Shown piece by piece: positions 18,321 to 27,191 of a stretch of DNA of 64,000 bases (position 1 is its first letter; each line of letters opens with the position of its first letter). Both the position numbers and the translations under genes were made by a program. Below the pieces are notes generated by a model. It saw only the letters and a program-made list of their open reading frames with translations, was not told where the DNA came from and made no database searches. Location of the stretch: NCBI GenBank assembly GCA_964441285.1, contig CAYTUK010000009.1:54314-118313 (forward strand), written 5' to 3'. Origin of the DNA: S010-25 sp964441285. GTDB lineage: Bacteria > Pseudomonadota > Gammaproteobacteria > SZUA-229.

Positions 18321-19697
18321 TTACAGCCGAAAATAATAAATCAGCTTTTTTCTGCCCTTCTCTACTGCATGATTCGTTATCTCAGTAGAATTACTGGCTG
18401 TTACTGCTCCAGGTGATCTTTTTCCTTCAGTCATCGCGGGTTTTAAATCTGTTTCAGTCTGCACAGGCGATGTAGTTTTTGTAATAGAAGATGCTATATT
18501 TGGTGGCACTTTTTTAATCGGAACCGCTTCTGTTGAAGATCCTGTCGGTGACAGAACGTCAGGCTTGTTATCCACCGCAATCAGTTTCGCATCATTCTTT
18601 AGCAACATCAGAAAGGCATCTGTATCACTGCGAAGATCAAGTTTAAATTCAACGGTATTTCCATCTATTCGAGCTATCTGCAACGTTTTTACTGCCGACA
18701 TCGAAGCTAAATAGTCATGCACGTATTTATATTTCGTAACGGCATTAATCCCACTAACATCAAGATAAACAGGTTCAGCCTCCTGGCCCGACTTCAATTC
18801 ATGAATGGCATACATCTGTCCCATCGTATCAACAACTTGACCAAGCGCTTGCTGTATTAACTTGTTGTAATCTTCATTTTCATTACTCCAGCGGTATTCC
18901 GATTTTTTAGACAACAGAGTCCATTCTGCCTGCCAGACATGACCATCCCAGCTCAGGCTAACACTTAATACCGGCCCTTTTGCATAACGTGCAGAGGCTT
19001 TTTCCAGCGGCTCGCGAAAACCGCCACGAATATCAGAGAAACTCAGAATCTTACTGTCCCTGTCATCATACGCAGGCCAACGAGGCGGGACACCACGGCG
19101 TTTTAGTACTTTATCTATCGCTGTTTTGATTAAAGAACTTTCAGTCTTTTTTAATACATACTCTGTCCGACCATCTCGCACTGCCACCCAGATAACCAGA
19201 TCCGCCCGGTGTTCACTCCAGATTGGAAAACCATTTTTTCTTAAATAGTTAACTATTCGAGTGCCGTTGTACTGTACTGTAAGCAGAAAATTAATCACCT
19301 TCCCTTCTGCTGTAACTTCAGACTGGGTAATGGGTTGATAACTATAGCGTTTTACGTAACTTCTGGGGGTGGGTAATTTCAGCTTGCTGGCAATAATGCT
19401 ATCCCCAGAAAGGCGAATAAAGACTTCTTCCAGGCCTGAAGCAAAAGCACGGCGGCGAACAGCTCGACTTTCATTGGTAACCGGTATAGCGGCATCATAT
19501 AAATTCAAATTCTGTCCAGCATAAGACGATTTAACTGGAGCCAGAAAAAGAGTAAGAAATAGCGATAAAATAAGCAGTCCGTGATTGACCACCCGTTTTA
19601 CTATTATGCGCTTTTGAGGCGGACGACTCAGGCACCCAGTGACTAACCGTTGCCTGCTAAATATCACCTGAATCATTTTCAATAAGAATAATTTCAA
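18321..19697 (-). CDS. DUF2066 domain-containing exported protein
   Basis: 458 residues as called. The hydrophobic stretch LLILSLFLTLFLAP ends near residue 55, before a probable cleavage at SSYA, so the first 30 or so residues may not be translated and the true start may be internal. The mature part has the DUF2066 pattern (LYDAAIPV, RAVRRRAFASGLEEVFIRLSG) and a Ser/Thr/Pro-rich C-terminal tail. This family is conserved between hda and purM in many gammaproteobacteria but has no assigned function. Probably periplasmic. Confidence 0.8.
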   Translation of the reverse strand: MKLFLLKMIQVIFSRQRLVTGCLSRPPQKRIIVKRVVNHGLLILSLFLTLFLAPVKSSYAGQNLNLYDAAIPVTNESRAVRRRAFASGLEEVFIRLSGDSIIASKLKLPTPRSYVKRYSYQPITQSEVTAEGKVINFLLTVQYNGTRIVNYLRKNGFPIWSEHRADLVIWVAVRDGRTEYVLKKTESSLIKTAIDKVLKRRGVPPRWPAYDDRDSKILSFSDIRGGFREPLEKASARYAKGPVLSVSLSWDGHVWQAEWTLLSKKSEYRWSNENEDYNKLIQQALGQVVDTMGQMYAIHELKSGQEAEPVYLDVSGINAVTKYKYVHDYLASMSAVKTLQIARIDGNTVEFKLDLRSDTDAFLMLLKNDAKLIAVDNKPDVLSPTGSSTEAVPIKKVPPNIASSITKTTSPVQTETDLKPAMTEGKRSPGAVTASNSTEITNHAVEKGRKKLIYYFRL

Positions 19698-19785
19698 TCA
19701 CGTTTCTAGGAGCGTGTACAATAGCACATCTTATAATAACACGGCTAAACAACCCTGAGAAATCCAGGTTAAATCTATAAATATT

Positions 19786-20847
19786 ATGGCTAGTAACTCT
19801 TCTAAACCCACCCGATCGCTGAATTACCGTGATGCCGGCGTTAATATTGATGCCGGTAATGTCTTCGTTGAAAAAATAAAAGCCAGTGTCCACAGTACCC
19901 ATCGTCCCGGCGTTATGGGTAGTCTGGGCGGATTTGGCGGTCTGTTTGAACTGCCTGAAGGTTACAAACAACCCGTACTGGTATCTGGCACTGATGGTGT
20001 TGGTACTAAATTAAAACTGGCAATTGAACTAGGCATCCACAACACCATCGGTGTTGATCTGGTTGCTATGTGCGTCAATGACATTCTAGTGCTAGGCGCT
20101 GAACCACTGTATTTTCTGGATTACTACGCAACAGGAAAACTCGACACAGACCTCGCTGCTGATGTCATTGCAGGCATTGCCGAGGGTTGCCGTCAATCCA
20201 GAGCCGCCCTGATCGGTGGTGAAACTGCCGAAATGCCGGGGATGTATGGTAACGGGGATTACGACCTTGCCGGTTTTTGTGTGGGGGTGGTTGAGAAACA
20301 ACAAATTATTGATGGCAGTCAGGTAAAGGCCGGTGATGTAATGATCGCACTCTCATCAAGCGGGCCACATTCCAATGGTTACTCTCTAATTCGAAAAATT
20401 ATTGACCTCAATCAGGCCGATCTAAACCAGCCGCTATCTGGTACTGAAACAACACTAGGTGCCGCCTTGTTGACCCCTACGCGCATCTATGTGCAGGCCA
20501 TTCACAAAGTCCTGGCAGAAATTAATCTCCACGCCCTTGCCCATATTACCGGTGGCGGTCTGCTGGAAAACATTCCACGCGTACTACCTACGAATACTCA
20601 GGCGGTAATTGACAGCAATAGCTGGCGGCTACCTGAAATCTTTCAATGGTTACAGAATAAGGGGAATGTCGAGACACAGGAAATGTACCGTACCTTCAAC
20701 TGTGGTATTGGCATGGTGGTAATCGTTAGCGCAGATGATGCCAACAGGACCATTAAAAAATTCAACCAGCAGGGCGAAGTAGCCTGGCAGCTTGGTCAGA
20801 TATGCAGTACAGATAATGAAACTCAGGTTATCTTTAAAGCGTGCTAA
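19786..20847 (+). CDS. purM: Phosphoribosylformylglycinamidine cyclo-ligase
   Basis: 353 residues. Converts FGAM to AIR with ATP, the fifth step of purine synthesis. Motifs seen: LNYRDAGVNIDAGN near the N-terminus, the glycine-rich GSLGGFGGLFEL, GTDGVGTKLKLA, and GGETAEMPGMY. Normal length. It is divergent from the DUF2066 gene; a TATAAT at 19732-19737 would suit a purM promoter but the -35 is poor. purN follows after 24 bp, so purMN is an operon. Confidence 0.97.
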   Translation: MASNSSKPTRSLNYRDAGVNIDAGNVFVEKIKASVHSTHRPGVMGSLGGFGGLFELPEGYKQPVLVSGTDGVGTKLKLAIELGIHNTIGVDLVAMCVNDILVLGAEPLYFLDYYATGKLDTDLAADVIAGIAEGCRQSRAALIGGETAEMPGMYGNGDYDLAGFCVGVVEKQQIIDGSQVKAGDVMIALSSSGPHSNGYSLIRKIIDLNQADLNQPLSGTETTLGAALLTPTRIYVQAIHKVLAEINLHALAHITGGGLLENIPRVLPTNTQAVIDSNSWRLPEIFQWLQNKGNVETQEMYRTFNCGIGMVVIVSADDANRTIKKFNQQGEVAWQLGQICSTDNETQVIFKAC

Positions 20848-20871
20848 AAATTTGATCGCATTACGTCAATA

Positions 20872-21540
20872 ATGCCCATTTCGACACCTTCTCTGGTTGT
20901 ATTAATTTCCGGTTCTGGCAGTAACCTGCAGGCAATTATCAATGCGGTGAAAAATAAACAGATTCATGCAAGACTCTGTGCTGTTATCAGTAATCGTGCT
21001 GATTCCTTCGGGCTGCAACGTGCAAAAAATGCCGGTATAAAGACCTTTATTATTGACCATAGAAACTATCATAGTCGTGAAAACTTTGATTCCGCTTTAA
21101 TCGAACGCATCGATGAATGCCAGCCAGATCTGGTTATCCTCGCGGGTTTTATGCGAATATTAACCACCCGATTTATTCAACATTATGCTGACCGTTTATT
21201 GAATATTCACCCTTCTCTGCTGCCGAAATATAAAGGGCTTAATACACATAAACGCGCGCTGGAGAATGCAGAGACAAAACATGGTGCCAGCATTCATCTG
21301 GTAAGTAACGAACTCGATAGTGGCGCGATTGTCTTACAGGCAGAGATACCGATAAATTCCAGTGATACACAGGAAATTCTGGCTGCACGCGTACTCAAGC
21401 AGGAACATGTAATCTATCCACTGGCGATTGCACTCATTATTGATGGAGAATTAACCATTAGCAACAATGCACTTACCTATAATCAGAAACCACTCACACA
21501 CCCCCTGTTATGGCAATCAGGCCTGCTCAGAGAACAGTGA
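20872..21540 (+). CDS. purN: Phosphoribosylglycinamide formyltransferase
   Basis: 222 residues. Transfers a formyl group from 10-formyl-THF to GAR. The N-terminal phosphate loop SGSGSNLQ and the catalytic trio N111, H113 and D149 (in LLNIHPSLLP and NELDSGAI) are present. It is slightly longer than E. coli PurN because of the C-terminal end. Its stop overlaps the likely GTG start of the DUF3108 gene. Confidence 0.95.
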   Translation: MPISTPSLVVLISGSGSNLQAIINAVKNKQIHARLCAVISNRADSFGLQRAKNAGIKTFIIDHRNYHSRENFDSALIERIDECQPDLVILAGFMRILTTRFIQHYADRLLNIHPSLLPKYKGLNTHKRALENAETKHGASIHLVSNELDSGAIVLQAEIPINSSDTQEILAARVLKQEHVIYPLAIALIIDGELTISNNALTYNQKPLTHPLLWQSGLLREQ

Positions 21541-22328
21541 ATAATCTTCGTATTAAAAATAGATACATCACCTTCACCCTGCTTCTATTTAGCTCGGCCT
21601 GTGGCGCAACGCCAATCAACCACGTCCTGCCTGAATTTACCGCCCGATACGCCATTACCAAATACGATATAAAACTGGCTGAAGCGGTTTATGTCTTACG
21701 CTACACCCGTACCGGCTATATTATATCGCAACATACTCGTCTGTCTGGCATCGCGGCCTTATTCAGAAATGATAAAATAAATGCTTACAGTATTATTGAT
21801 AAAGTGAATGGGCAATTGCGTCTGCAAAAATTTAGCTACCAACAAACCGGTAAAAAGAAAAACCGCGATGAAAACATCCTCCTTTCCTATAACAAAAAAA
21901 ATAACGCTGAAATAACCACAATTACCGGTCTATCCAGGAACACGCCCGTCGCCATTAACACCACCGGAGCAGTCTGGGACATTCTTTCTTTCCAGGTACC
22001 ATTAATGGCAGAAGTAACAGCAACCAAAACCCGCTACCCTTATATGGCCGTTATCAATGGTAAACTGAACCAATATACTTTTAATTTAACCAACAAAAAG
22101 AAATATGACTTTGCTAACAAAAGTTACCAACTATTAGAAATGGTTCGCAATAACCATGAAAAAACCCGCGCATTGCATATCTGGCTAGCACCCAAACTTC
22201 ACAACCTGCCAGTCGTTGTTGAAAATTACCGTGGTGGCAGCTTGAATTCAAGGATGCAACTTGAATCAGTGCAGTTTAATAATAGCCCACCACTAACAGC
22301 AAACACCGACTCAAATTCTGATGAATAA
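21537..22328 (+). CDS. DUF3108 domain-containing exported protein
   Basis: 263 residues from the GTG at 21537, which overlaps the purN stop as GTGA, suggesting coupled translation. An ATG at 21510 is the alternative. An N-terminal signal sequence (hydrophobic ITFTLLLF followed by SSACGA) points to the periplasm or a lipoprotein, though the lipobox is imperfect. The rest fits DUF3108: FTARYAITKYDIKLAEAVYVLRY near the start and LHIWLAPKLHNLPVVVENY near the end. The family often follows purN in gammaproteobacteria; function unknown. Confidence 0.85.
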   Translation: MNNLRIKNRYITFTLLLFSSACGATPINHVLPEFTARYAITKYDIKLAEAVYVLRYTRTGYIISQHTRLSGIAALFRNDKINAYSIIDKVNGQLRLQKFSYQQTGKKKNRDENILLSYNKKNNAEITTITGLSRNTPVAINTTGAVWDILSFQVPLMAEVTATKTRYPYMAVINGKLNQYTFNLTNKKKYDFANKSYQLLEMVRNNHEKTRALHIWLAPKLHNLPVVVENYRGGSLNSRMQLESVQFNNSPPLTANTDSNSDE

Positions 22329-22845
22329 CTTCACTGACAACAAGGAAGACTCGGCCGCATCCCCGCCCAGTAAAACGCAGCTAAAACGTCAGGCCCACCA
22401 ACGGGTAGATCTGGCTGAAGACATTCTGAACCTTAAGGCAAAGGAGATAACATTACTCAAACTACCCGCTGAACTTGATGCAGCCGTACAGACCGCATTA
22501 AAAATAAAATCACGTAGCGGTTTAAAGCGCCAACGACTCTATATTGGTAAACTGCTTCACCATCTCGACTACGCGACAATTGAAAAGCAGTTACATACAA
22601 TCAGGCACCAGCACGATACAAACACTGCCGCCTTCAAACGGCTGGAATCCTGGCGTGACCGACTTGTTACGGGTGATAACCAGGTGCTGATGGAAATCAT
22701 CCAGCACTTTCAGCACATTGACCGCCAGCACATCCATCAGTTAGTGCGGCAGGCAAAACAGGAACAAACAAAAAGCAAACCACCTGCTTCGGCCAGGAAG
22801 CTATTTCATTATTTACAGACGCTGGAAAAAACTCAGGATGATTGA
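22321..22845 (+). CDS. darP: Ribosome-associated protein DarP (YjgA/DUF615)
   Basis: 174 residues, basic and helical. Matches the family through SKTQLKRQAHQ, LKLPAELDAAV, RQRLYIGKLL, RLESWRDRL and the C-terminal KPPASARKLFHYLQTL. DarP (YjgA) binds the pre-50S subunit and helps late large-subunit maturation. Its start overlaps the end of the DUF3108 gene by 8 bp, extending the purM-purN-DUF3108-darP operon. Confidence 0.92.
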   Translation: MNNFTDNKEDSAASPPSKTQLKRQAHQRVDLAEDILNLKAKEITLLKLPAELDAAVQTALKIKSRSGLKRQRLYIGKLLHHLDYATIEKQLHTIRHQHDTNTAAFKRLESWRDRLVTGDNQVLMEIIQHFQHIDRQHIHQLVRQAKQEQTKSKPPASARKLFHYLQTLEKTQDD

Positions 22846-23358
22846 ACCACCAACATAAGCACCCACACTGCAGCACTTCATCTCCCACGCCAGACAGCAT
22901 AAACAGGTTGAATAGGCCGCTTTAATGCGGGTTTTGTTAACCTGGGTATTGCATAAAAAGGGAGCATCTTGAAAAAAACCTGCAGCGTGTTTATTGGCAC
23001 ATAGTGTCCTGTCAAATAAACTCAATTTTTTTATTGTAATCATGCTCTTAGCTAGGATATTTAGCGGCCTTATAAAACATCTGAGTTAAGAGTCAACGAG
23101 TTAATGTTAAATTATTGACTCGGCACAATCAACAATAGCTAAAACTTATCTAAAGCTATCGGGTTTCATGCCGAGTATAGTCATATGGCGAATAAATTAG
23201 ACTATTTACTGATAACGATTTACCAACCAGTGTTGTACCTGGTCACTTAAACCAAACTCGGCAAATAACTGTTGTAGCAGCGTCCATCGCCACCTGCAAC
23301 AAACCATCCACGTTACTTTCCGGTTTCTGATAGTACTACCGCTACTGAAAAGGACAAC
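22846..23358. other. Intergenic region with a symmetric dyad, no clear gene
   Basis: 513 bp. A symmetric structure lies at 23118-23176: an 8-bp stem ACTCGGCA/TGCCGAGT, a 9 by 9 internal loop, a 6-bp stem ATAGCT/AGCTAT and a 13-base loop. Downstream, the minus strand from about 23310 to 23206 reads in a protein-like way (a stretch ending in WLVNRYQ) but has no family match I know and no good start. The region may be a decayed gene plus a structured RNA or operator. Confidence 0.4.
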
Positions 23359-23559
23359 ATGATTACGCATACTCAAGGCAAACCATACGTGGATTTTGAT
23401 TACGATGAATATGTTTAAAAACAGGCACATAATCCATCTACTACCCAGTTGGCTACAGCAACATATGTTGACCTCTGGGTACAAGCGGAGCGCTGGTTTG
23501 CAGCCACCTTTAAACCGGCAGGATACGAATCAATCCTTACCCTCTCAGAAAAAGAGTAA
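23359..23559 (+). pseudogene. Interrupted small reading frame (in-frame TAA)
   Basis: An ATG at 23359 with AAGGA just upstream opens a 19-codon frame (MITHTQGKPYVDFDYDEYV) that meets TAA at 23416-23418. Reading on in the same frame gives 46 more sensible residues, rich in aromatic and acidic positions (LWVQAERWFAATFKPAGY), before another TAA at 23557. This looks like a small gene broken by one stop codon, or a remnant. It overlaps in another frame the proposed N-terminus of the HPt-REC-PAS-GGDEF-EAL gene. No family recognised. Confidence 0.4.
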
Positions 23560-26236
23560 GACCGGCACTGCAAAATTCTGTTTTAATCCCTCACTGAAAC
23601 CAGATAATCAATGCCAGAACAGACAGGCAGACGCTGATAACAGGCCAGAATACAACGCTGAATCTTCGCTTTCCGACCAGAAAGAACACCCGGAAACACC
23701 TCAGCAGTTAAAAGCCAGCCAGCTTGATCTCAGCCGGTTATCGGAACTGCACAAGCTTGGGCATAAAAATGGCCATAATGTTCTGCAACGCTCCATTAAG
23801 TATTTTCTGGATAAGGTTCCGCAGAACATTAAAGATTTACACAACGCATTAGATACCGGGAATATCGAAGATGTTCGGATGATCGCACATAACCTGAAGT
23901 CAGGCAGTGCCACATTAGGTGCCATGCATTTTTCTGAATACTGCCTGCAATTGGAGACTGCAGCGCGAAAAGACCAACACGATAACATCATCAGGCTGAT
24001 TGAATCAATCGAAGAGAATGTCCCGCAGGTACTTGCCGCTCTTAATGATATTCTGCAGGAACCACAGTTCGAAGAATCGACACAGACACTCGATCAACCA
24101 GATACAGGACGTATATTACTGGTCGATGATGACGCAGGTTTCCGACTCACCACATGCGATGCTTTACGGGGCGCTGGTTTTGTTGTTGACGAAGCAGATA
24201 GCGGCAAACAGGCACTACTCATGATCGACAAAAACTTACCGGATCTGATCCTGCTTGACGCGCTCATGCCAGAGATGGATGGCTTTGAAGTCTGTCAATG
24301 CCTGAAAAAAAACACCAGCACCCCGACAATACCCGTAATGATGGTAACCGGTCTGGATGACATGGACTCGGTCAACAGAGCATTTAAGTCGGGCGCTGAC
24401 AGCTTTGCAAATAAACCATTGAATCACACGATTCTAATTCACCGCCTGCGATTTCAGCTCAGAGCAGCAAAAGATGCCCTCGCCCTACGCGAAAGTAAGG
24501 AACAACTTGCCAGCGCACAACGCATGGCAAAATTGGGTTACTGGCGCTGGAATGCTCAAACTGACGAGTTCATTGTATCGGATCAGTTCACTACTATGTT
24601 CACCTCAAAAGCCAGGAAAGACTGTAAAAATATCGCCCACTACCTTGAGTACATTCACCCTGATGATCGAAAATCAACCCACGACAGCATTCTGTCTGCG
24701 CTAGGTGGAGTACCGACAGAGGCAACTAATTTACGGATTATAAGTGATAATAAGTGTGAAATCATCGTGCATCAGGAAATTGCCCTAACCACTGATTCTG
24801 ACCATATAGTCCTGGGTACAGTACAGGATATCACGCAACAACATGATGCCGAACAGCGTATCCGCCAACTTGCCTATTTTGATGAACTCACAGGCATTGC
24901 CAGTCGCCCCTACTTCTATCAGCACATTAACAACCAGATTAAAAGCGCAGCTCGACGACACGAGAAATTTAGTCTGCTCTATCTCGACCTGGATGGTTTT
25001 AAAGACATTAACGACAGCCTTGGTCATAACATGGGTGACAAACTACTGATCACCATTGCCCAACGGTTACAAAAATTAATCCACGACAGTGACTTTGTCG
25101 CCCGTCTTAGTGGTGATGAGTTCTGCATTTTTATTGATAGCATGCATGATGAATATGAAGCCGCGGCATTAGCAAACCAGGCACTGCACGAAATCAATCA
25201 ACCCCTGGATCTAGGAACACAAACAGTCCATCCCCGATGCAGTATCGGTATCGCTCGATACCCTGAAGATGGCAAAAATTTACATGAGTTACTCAAGGCT
25301 GCTGATAGCGCTATGTATGCTGCAAAAGCAAAAGGTAAACACCGTTATGCCTTTTATTACCCCGACCTGACCACGCAGGCCGAGACCCGACTGCAAATGG
25401 AACAGGATTTACGCCTGGCTATTGAACGTAATGAGCTGGAATTATTTTATCAACCACAAGTCGAATTACGCAGTGGGAAAATGGTGGGCGTTGAGGCGCT
25501 GATACGCTGGAACCACCCAAAAAAAGGGCTGATTTCACCCGCTGATTTTATTCCTATTGCAGAACGTATTGGGCTAATAAAGGTACTGGGGGACTGGGTA
25601 TTAAGAACGGCCTGTACCCAGGCCGTTAGCTGGCGCAACGCAGGCCTGCCAAAACTGCAAATGGCAGTAAACATCTCACCCACACATTTCCAGGACCCGG
25701 TACTAATCACCTCAGTCAAAGAAATACTTAAAGAAACGGGGATGCACGTCGCTGACCTGGAGCTGGAAGTAACTGAAAGCGTGGTGCAGACAACCGGTAA
25801 AAATGTCGATATGTTCAATCGATTAAGAGAGATGGGTCTAAAAATCGCTATCGATGATTTCGGCACCGGCTATTCCTCTCTGTCCTCACTTAAGTACTTA
25901 CCCATTGACTGTCTGAAGATCGACCGGATATTTATTATCGATATGCTAAATGATCCTGAATCATCCATTATTCTGGGTGCCATTGCGAATGTTTCCCATG
26001 CATTGGGTTATACCATCGTCGCCGAAGGTGTAGAAGAATATGAGCAAGTTGTTGCGCTAAATGGTTTCGGCTGCGAAATGATTCAGGGTTACTATTTTAG
26101 CCGCCCAGTCCCCGCTGATAAAATACCCTCACTGGCACAACGTGACTTTATGGCTGCATCAACAAAAACGAATATAAATCACCTGCTTCCAGGACGCAAA
26201 CAATCAGCAACCCAACCAACCGATCTCAAAAAATGA
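23405..26236 (+). CDS. HPt-REC-PAS-GGDEF-EAL hybrid signalling protein
   Basis: About 943 residues from the ATG at 23405 (an in-frame TTG lies three codons earlier; the first 100 residues are low-complexity and the start is uncertain). Domains: HPt at about 110-215 with phospho-acceptor H162 in AHNLKSGSA; receiver at about 235-350 with acidic pair, D285 and K337; PAS at about 370-480; GGDEF at about 490-650 reading SGDEF; EAL at about 665-915 with EALIRW, EVTESV and DDFGTGYS intact. The I-site position reads HDSD, not RxxD. The protein probably degrades c-di-GMP under phosphorelay control, with a weak or regulatory GGDEF domain. It overlaps the next gene as ATGA. Confidence 0.88.
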   Translation: MNMFKNRHIIHLLPSWLQQHMLTSGYKRSAGLQPPLNRQDTNQSLPSQKKSKTGTAKFCFNPSLKPDNQCQNRQADADNRPEYNAESSLSDQKEHPETPQQLKASQLDLSRLSELHKLGHKNGHNVLQRSIKYFLDKVPQNIKDLHNALDTGNIEDVRMIAHNLKSGSATLGAMHFSEYCLQLETAARKDQHDNIIRLIESIEENVPQVLAALNDILQEPQFEESTQTLDQPDTGRILLVDDDAGFRLTTCDALRGAGFVVDEADSGKQALLMIDKNLPDLILLDALMPEMDGFEVCQCLKKNTSTPTIPVMMVTGLDDMDSVNRAFKSGADSFANKPLNHTILIHRLRFQLRAAKDALALRESKEQLASAQRMAKLGYWRWNAQTDEFIVSDQFTTMFTSKARKDCKNIAHYLEYIHPDDRKSTHDSILSALGGVPTEATNLRIISDNKCEIIVHQEIALTTDSDHIVLGTVQDITQQHDAEQRIRQLAYFDELTGIASRPYFYQHINNQIKSAARRHEKFSLLYLDLDGFKDINDSLGHNMGDKLLITIAQRLQKLIHDSDFVARLSGDEFCIFIDSMHDEYEAAALANQALHEINQPLDLGTQTVHPRCSIGIARYPEDGKNLHELLKAADSAMYAAKAKGKHRYAFYYPDLTTQAETRLQMEQDLRLAIERNELELFYQPQVELRSGKMVGVEALIRWNHPKKGLISPADFIPIAERIGLIKVLGDWVLRTACTQAVSWRNAGLPKLQMAVNISPTHFQDPVLITSVKEILKETGMHVADLELEVTESVVQTTGKNVDMFNRLREMGLKIAIDDFGTGYSSLSSLKYLPIDCLKIDRIFIIDMLNDPESSIILGAIANVSHALGYTIVAEGVEEYEQVVALNGFGCEMIQGYYFSRPVPADKIPSLAQRDFMAASTKTNINHLLPGRKQSATQPTDLKK

Positions 26237-27108
26237 ATGCATTAAACCTCCTCTCTGGCGAAAAAGAAGCTTTACGGCGACTAAACTGTAAACACATTCC
26301 CGTACTACCACCCGATATATCCATACTGATTAAATCATTAACCGATGATTCAGTCAGTTTTAGCCAACTTGCCAACGCTCTCGAGCTGTATCCCAGTATT
26401 GCTGCACGCCTTATTGCCATCGCCAACTCAGCCTGGTCAGGCCCAATTGAAGAAATTACCTCCCTGGAAATCGCCTGCGCCCGCCTGGGATTCAATATTG
26501 TTAGAAGTATTAGCATCGCATTAGCCGTTGCCGCCCCCTTTGACCCAAATCGTTGCCCCGGCTTCGATGCCAAACGTTTCTGGACGACCTCGCTACTGGC
26601 GGCCGAAGGTGCTGTTTTTTTAGCAACCAGCAGCCCGTCCATTAACATACAGACAGCAACCGCAAGAGCAGCAGGGATGATGCACAATTTAGGTATACTG
26701 CTACTGGCAGACCGTTTACCGATCGAGATGAATGAGTCAATCAAACTTGTTCAAAAACAGGAATACATTCATCTTGGTGATGCGCTGCAATTTATGCTGG
26801 GATTTAACCACTGCGATGCTGGCCAAATTTTAGGCCAAAACTGGAAGCTGCCAAAAATATTGATCGATGCAATGGCTCATCAAACCGTAGCCGACAACCC
26901 ACAAGAACCAGTCAGTGAAACAGCCAACCTGATCAGACTAACCGCCTCAATGGTATCATCCTTGCAACAGGGGCGTTCCTGGCCCTTACCAGAGGATCCA
27001 TTAGAAAAACTGCAAATTACCACAATAAATGCCGCCAGGGTATTTGAACGCTTATCCGATCAACTGGAGCCGTTACAAAAAACAGCTAACAACCTTTTTG
27101 TCGCATAA
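26233..27108 (+). CDS. HDOD domain protein
   Basis: 291 residues filled by one HDOD domain (IPVLPPDISILIKSL, LARI-like helices, MMHNLGILLLAD). HDOD proteins resemble HD phosphohydrolases but lack the metal-binding HD pair and usually act as signalling scaffolds. The start overlaps the preceding EAL gene by ATGA, so the two proteins are probably made together and act in the same c-di-GMP or phosphorelay pathway. Confidence 0.88.
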   Translation: MNALNLLSGEKEALRRLNCKHIPVLPPDISILIKSLTDDSVSFSQLANALELYPSIAARLIAIANSAWSGPIEEITSLEIACARLGFNIVRSISIALAVAAPFDPNRCPGFDAKRFWTTSLLAAEGAVFLATSSPSINIQTATARAAGMMHNLGILLLADRLPIEMNESIKLVQKQEYIHLGDALQFMLGFNHCDAGQILGQNWKLPKILIDAMAHQTVADNPQEPVSETANLIRLTASMVSSLQQGRSWPLPEDPLEKLQITTINAARVFERLSDQLEPLQKTANNLFVA

Positions 27109-27191
27109 TACAAACAACGCCAGGTGAACAAAAATCATAAAAATACCGATTTTTTTCCTGACAGGAACAGAAATACCGGCCTTAACCTTAA

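Noticed and set aside
26226..26744. Minus-strand frame opposite the HDOD gene
   Set aside because: Shadow of the HDOD gene; composition is Ala/Ser-rich and matches no family.
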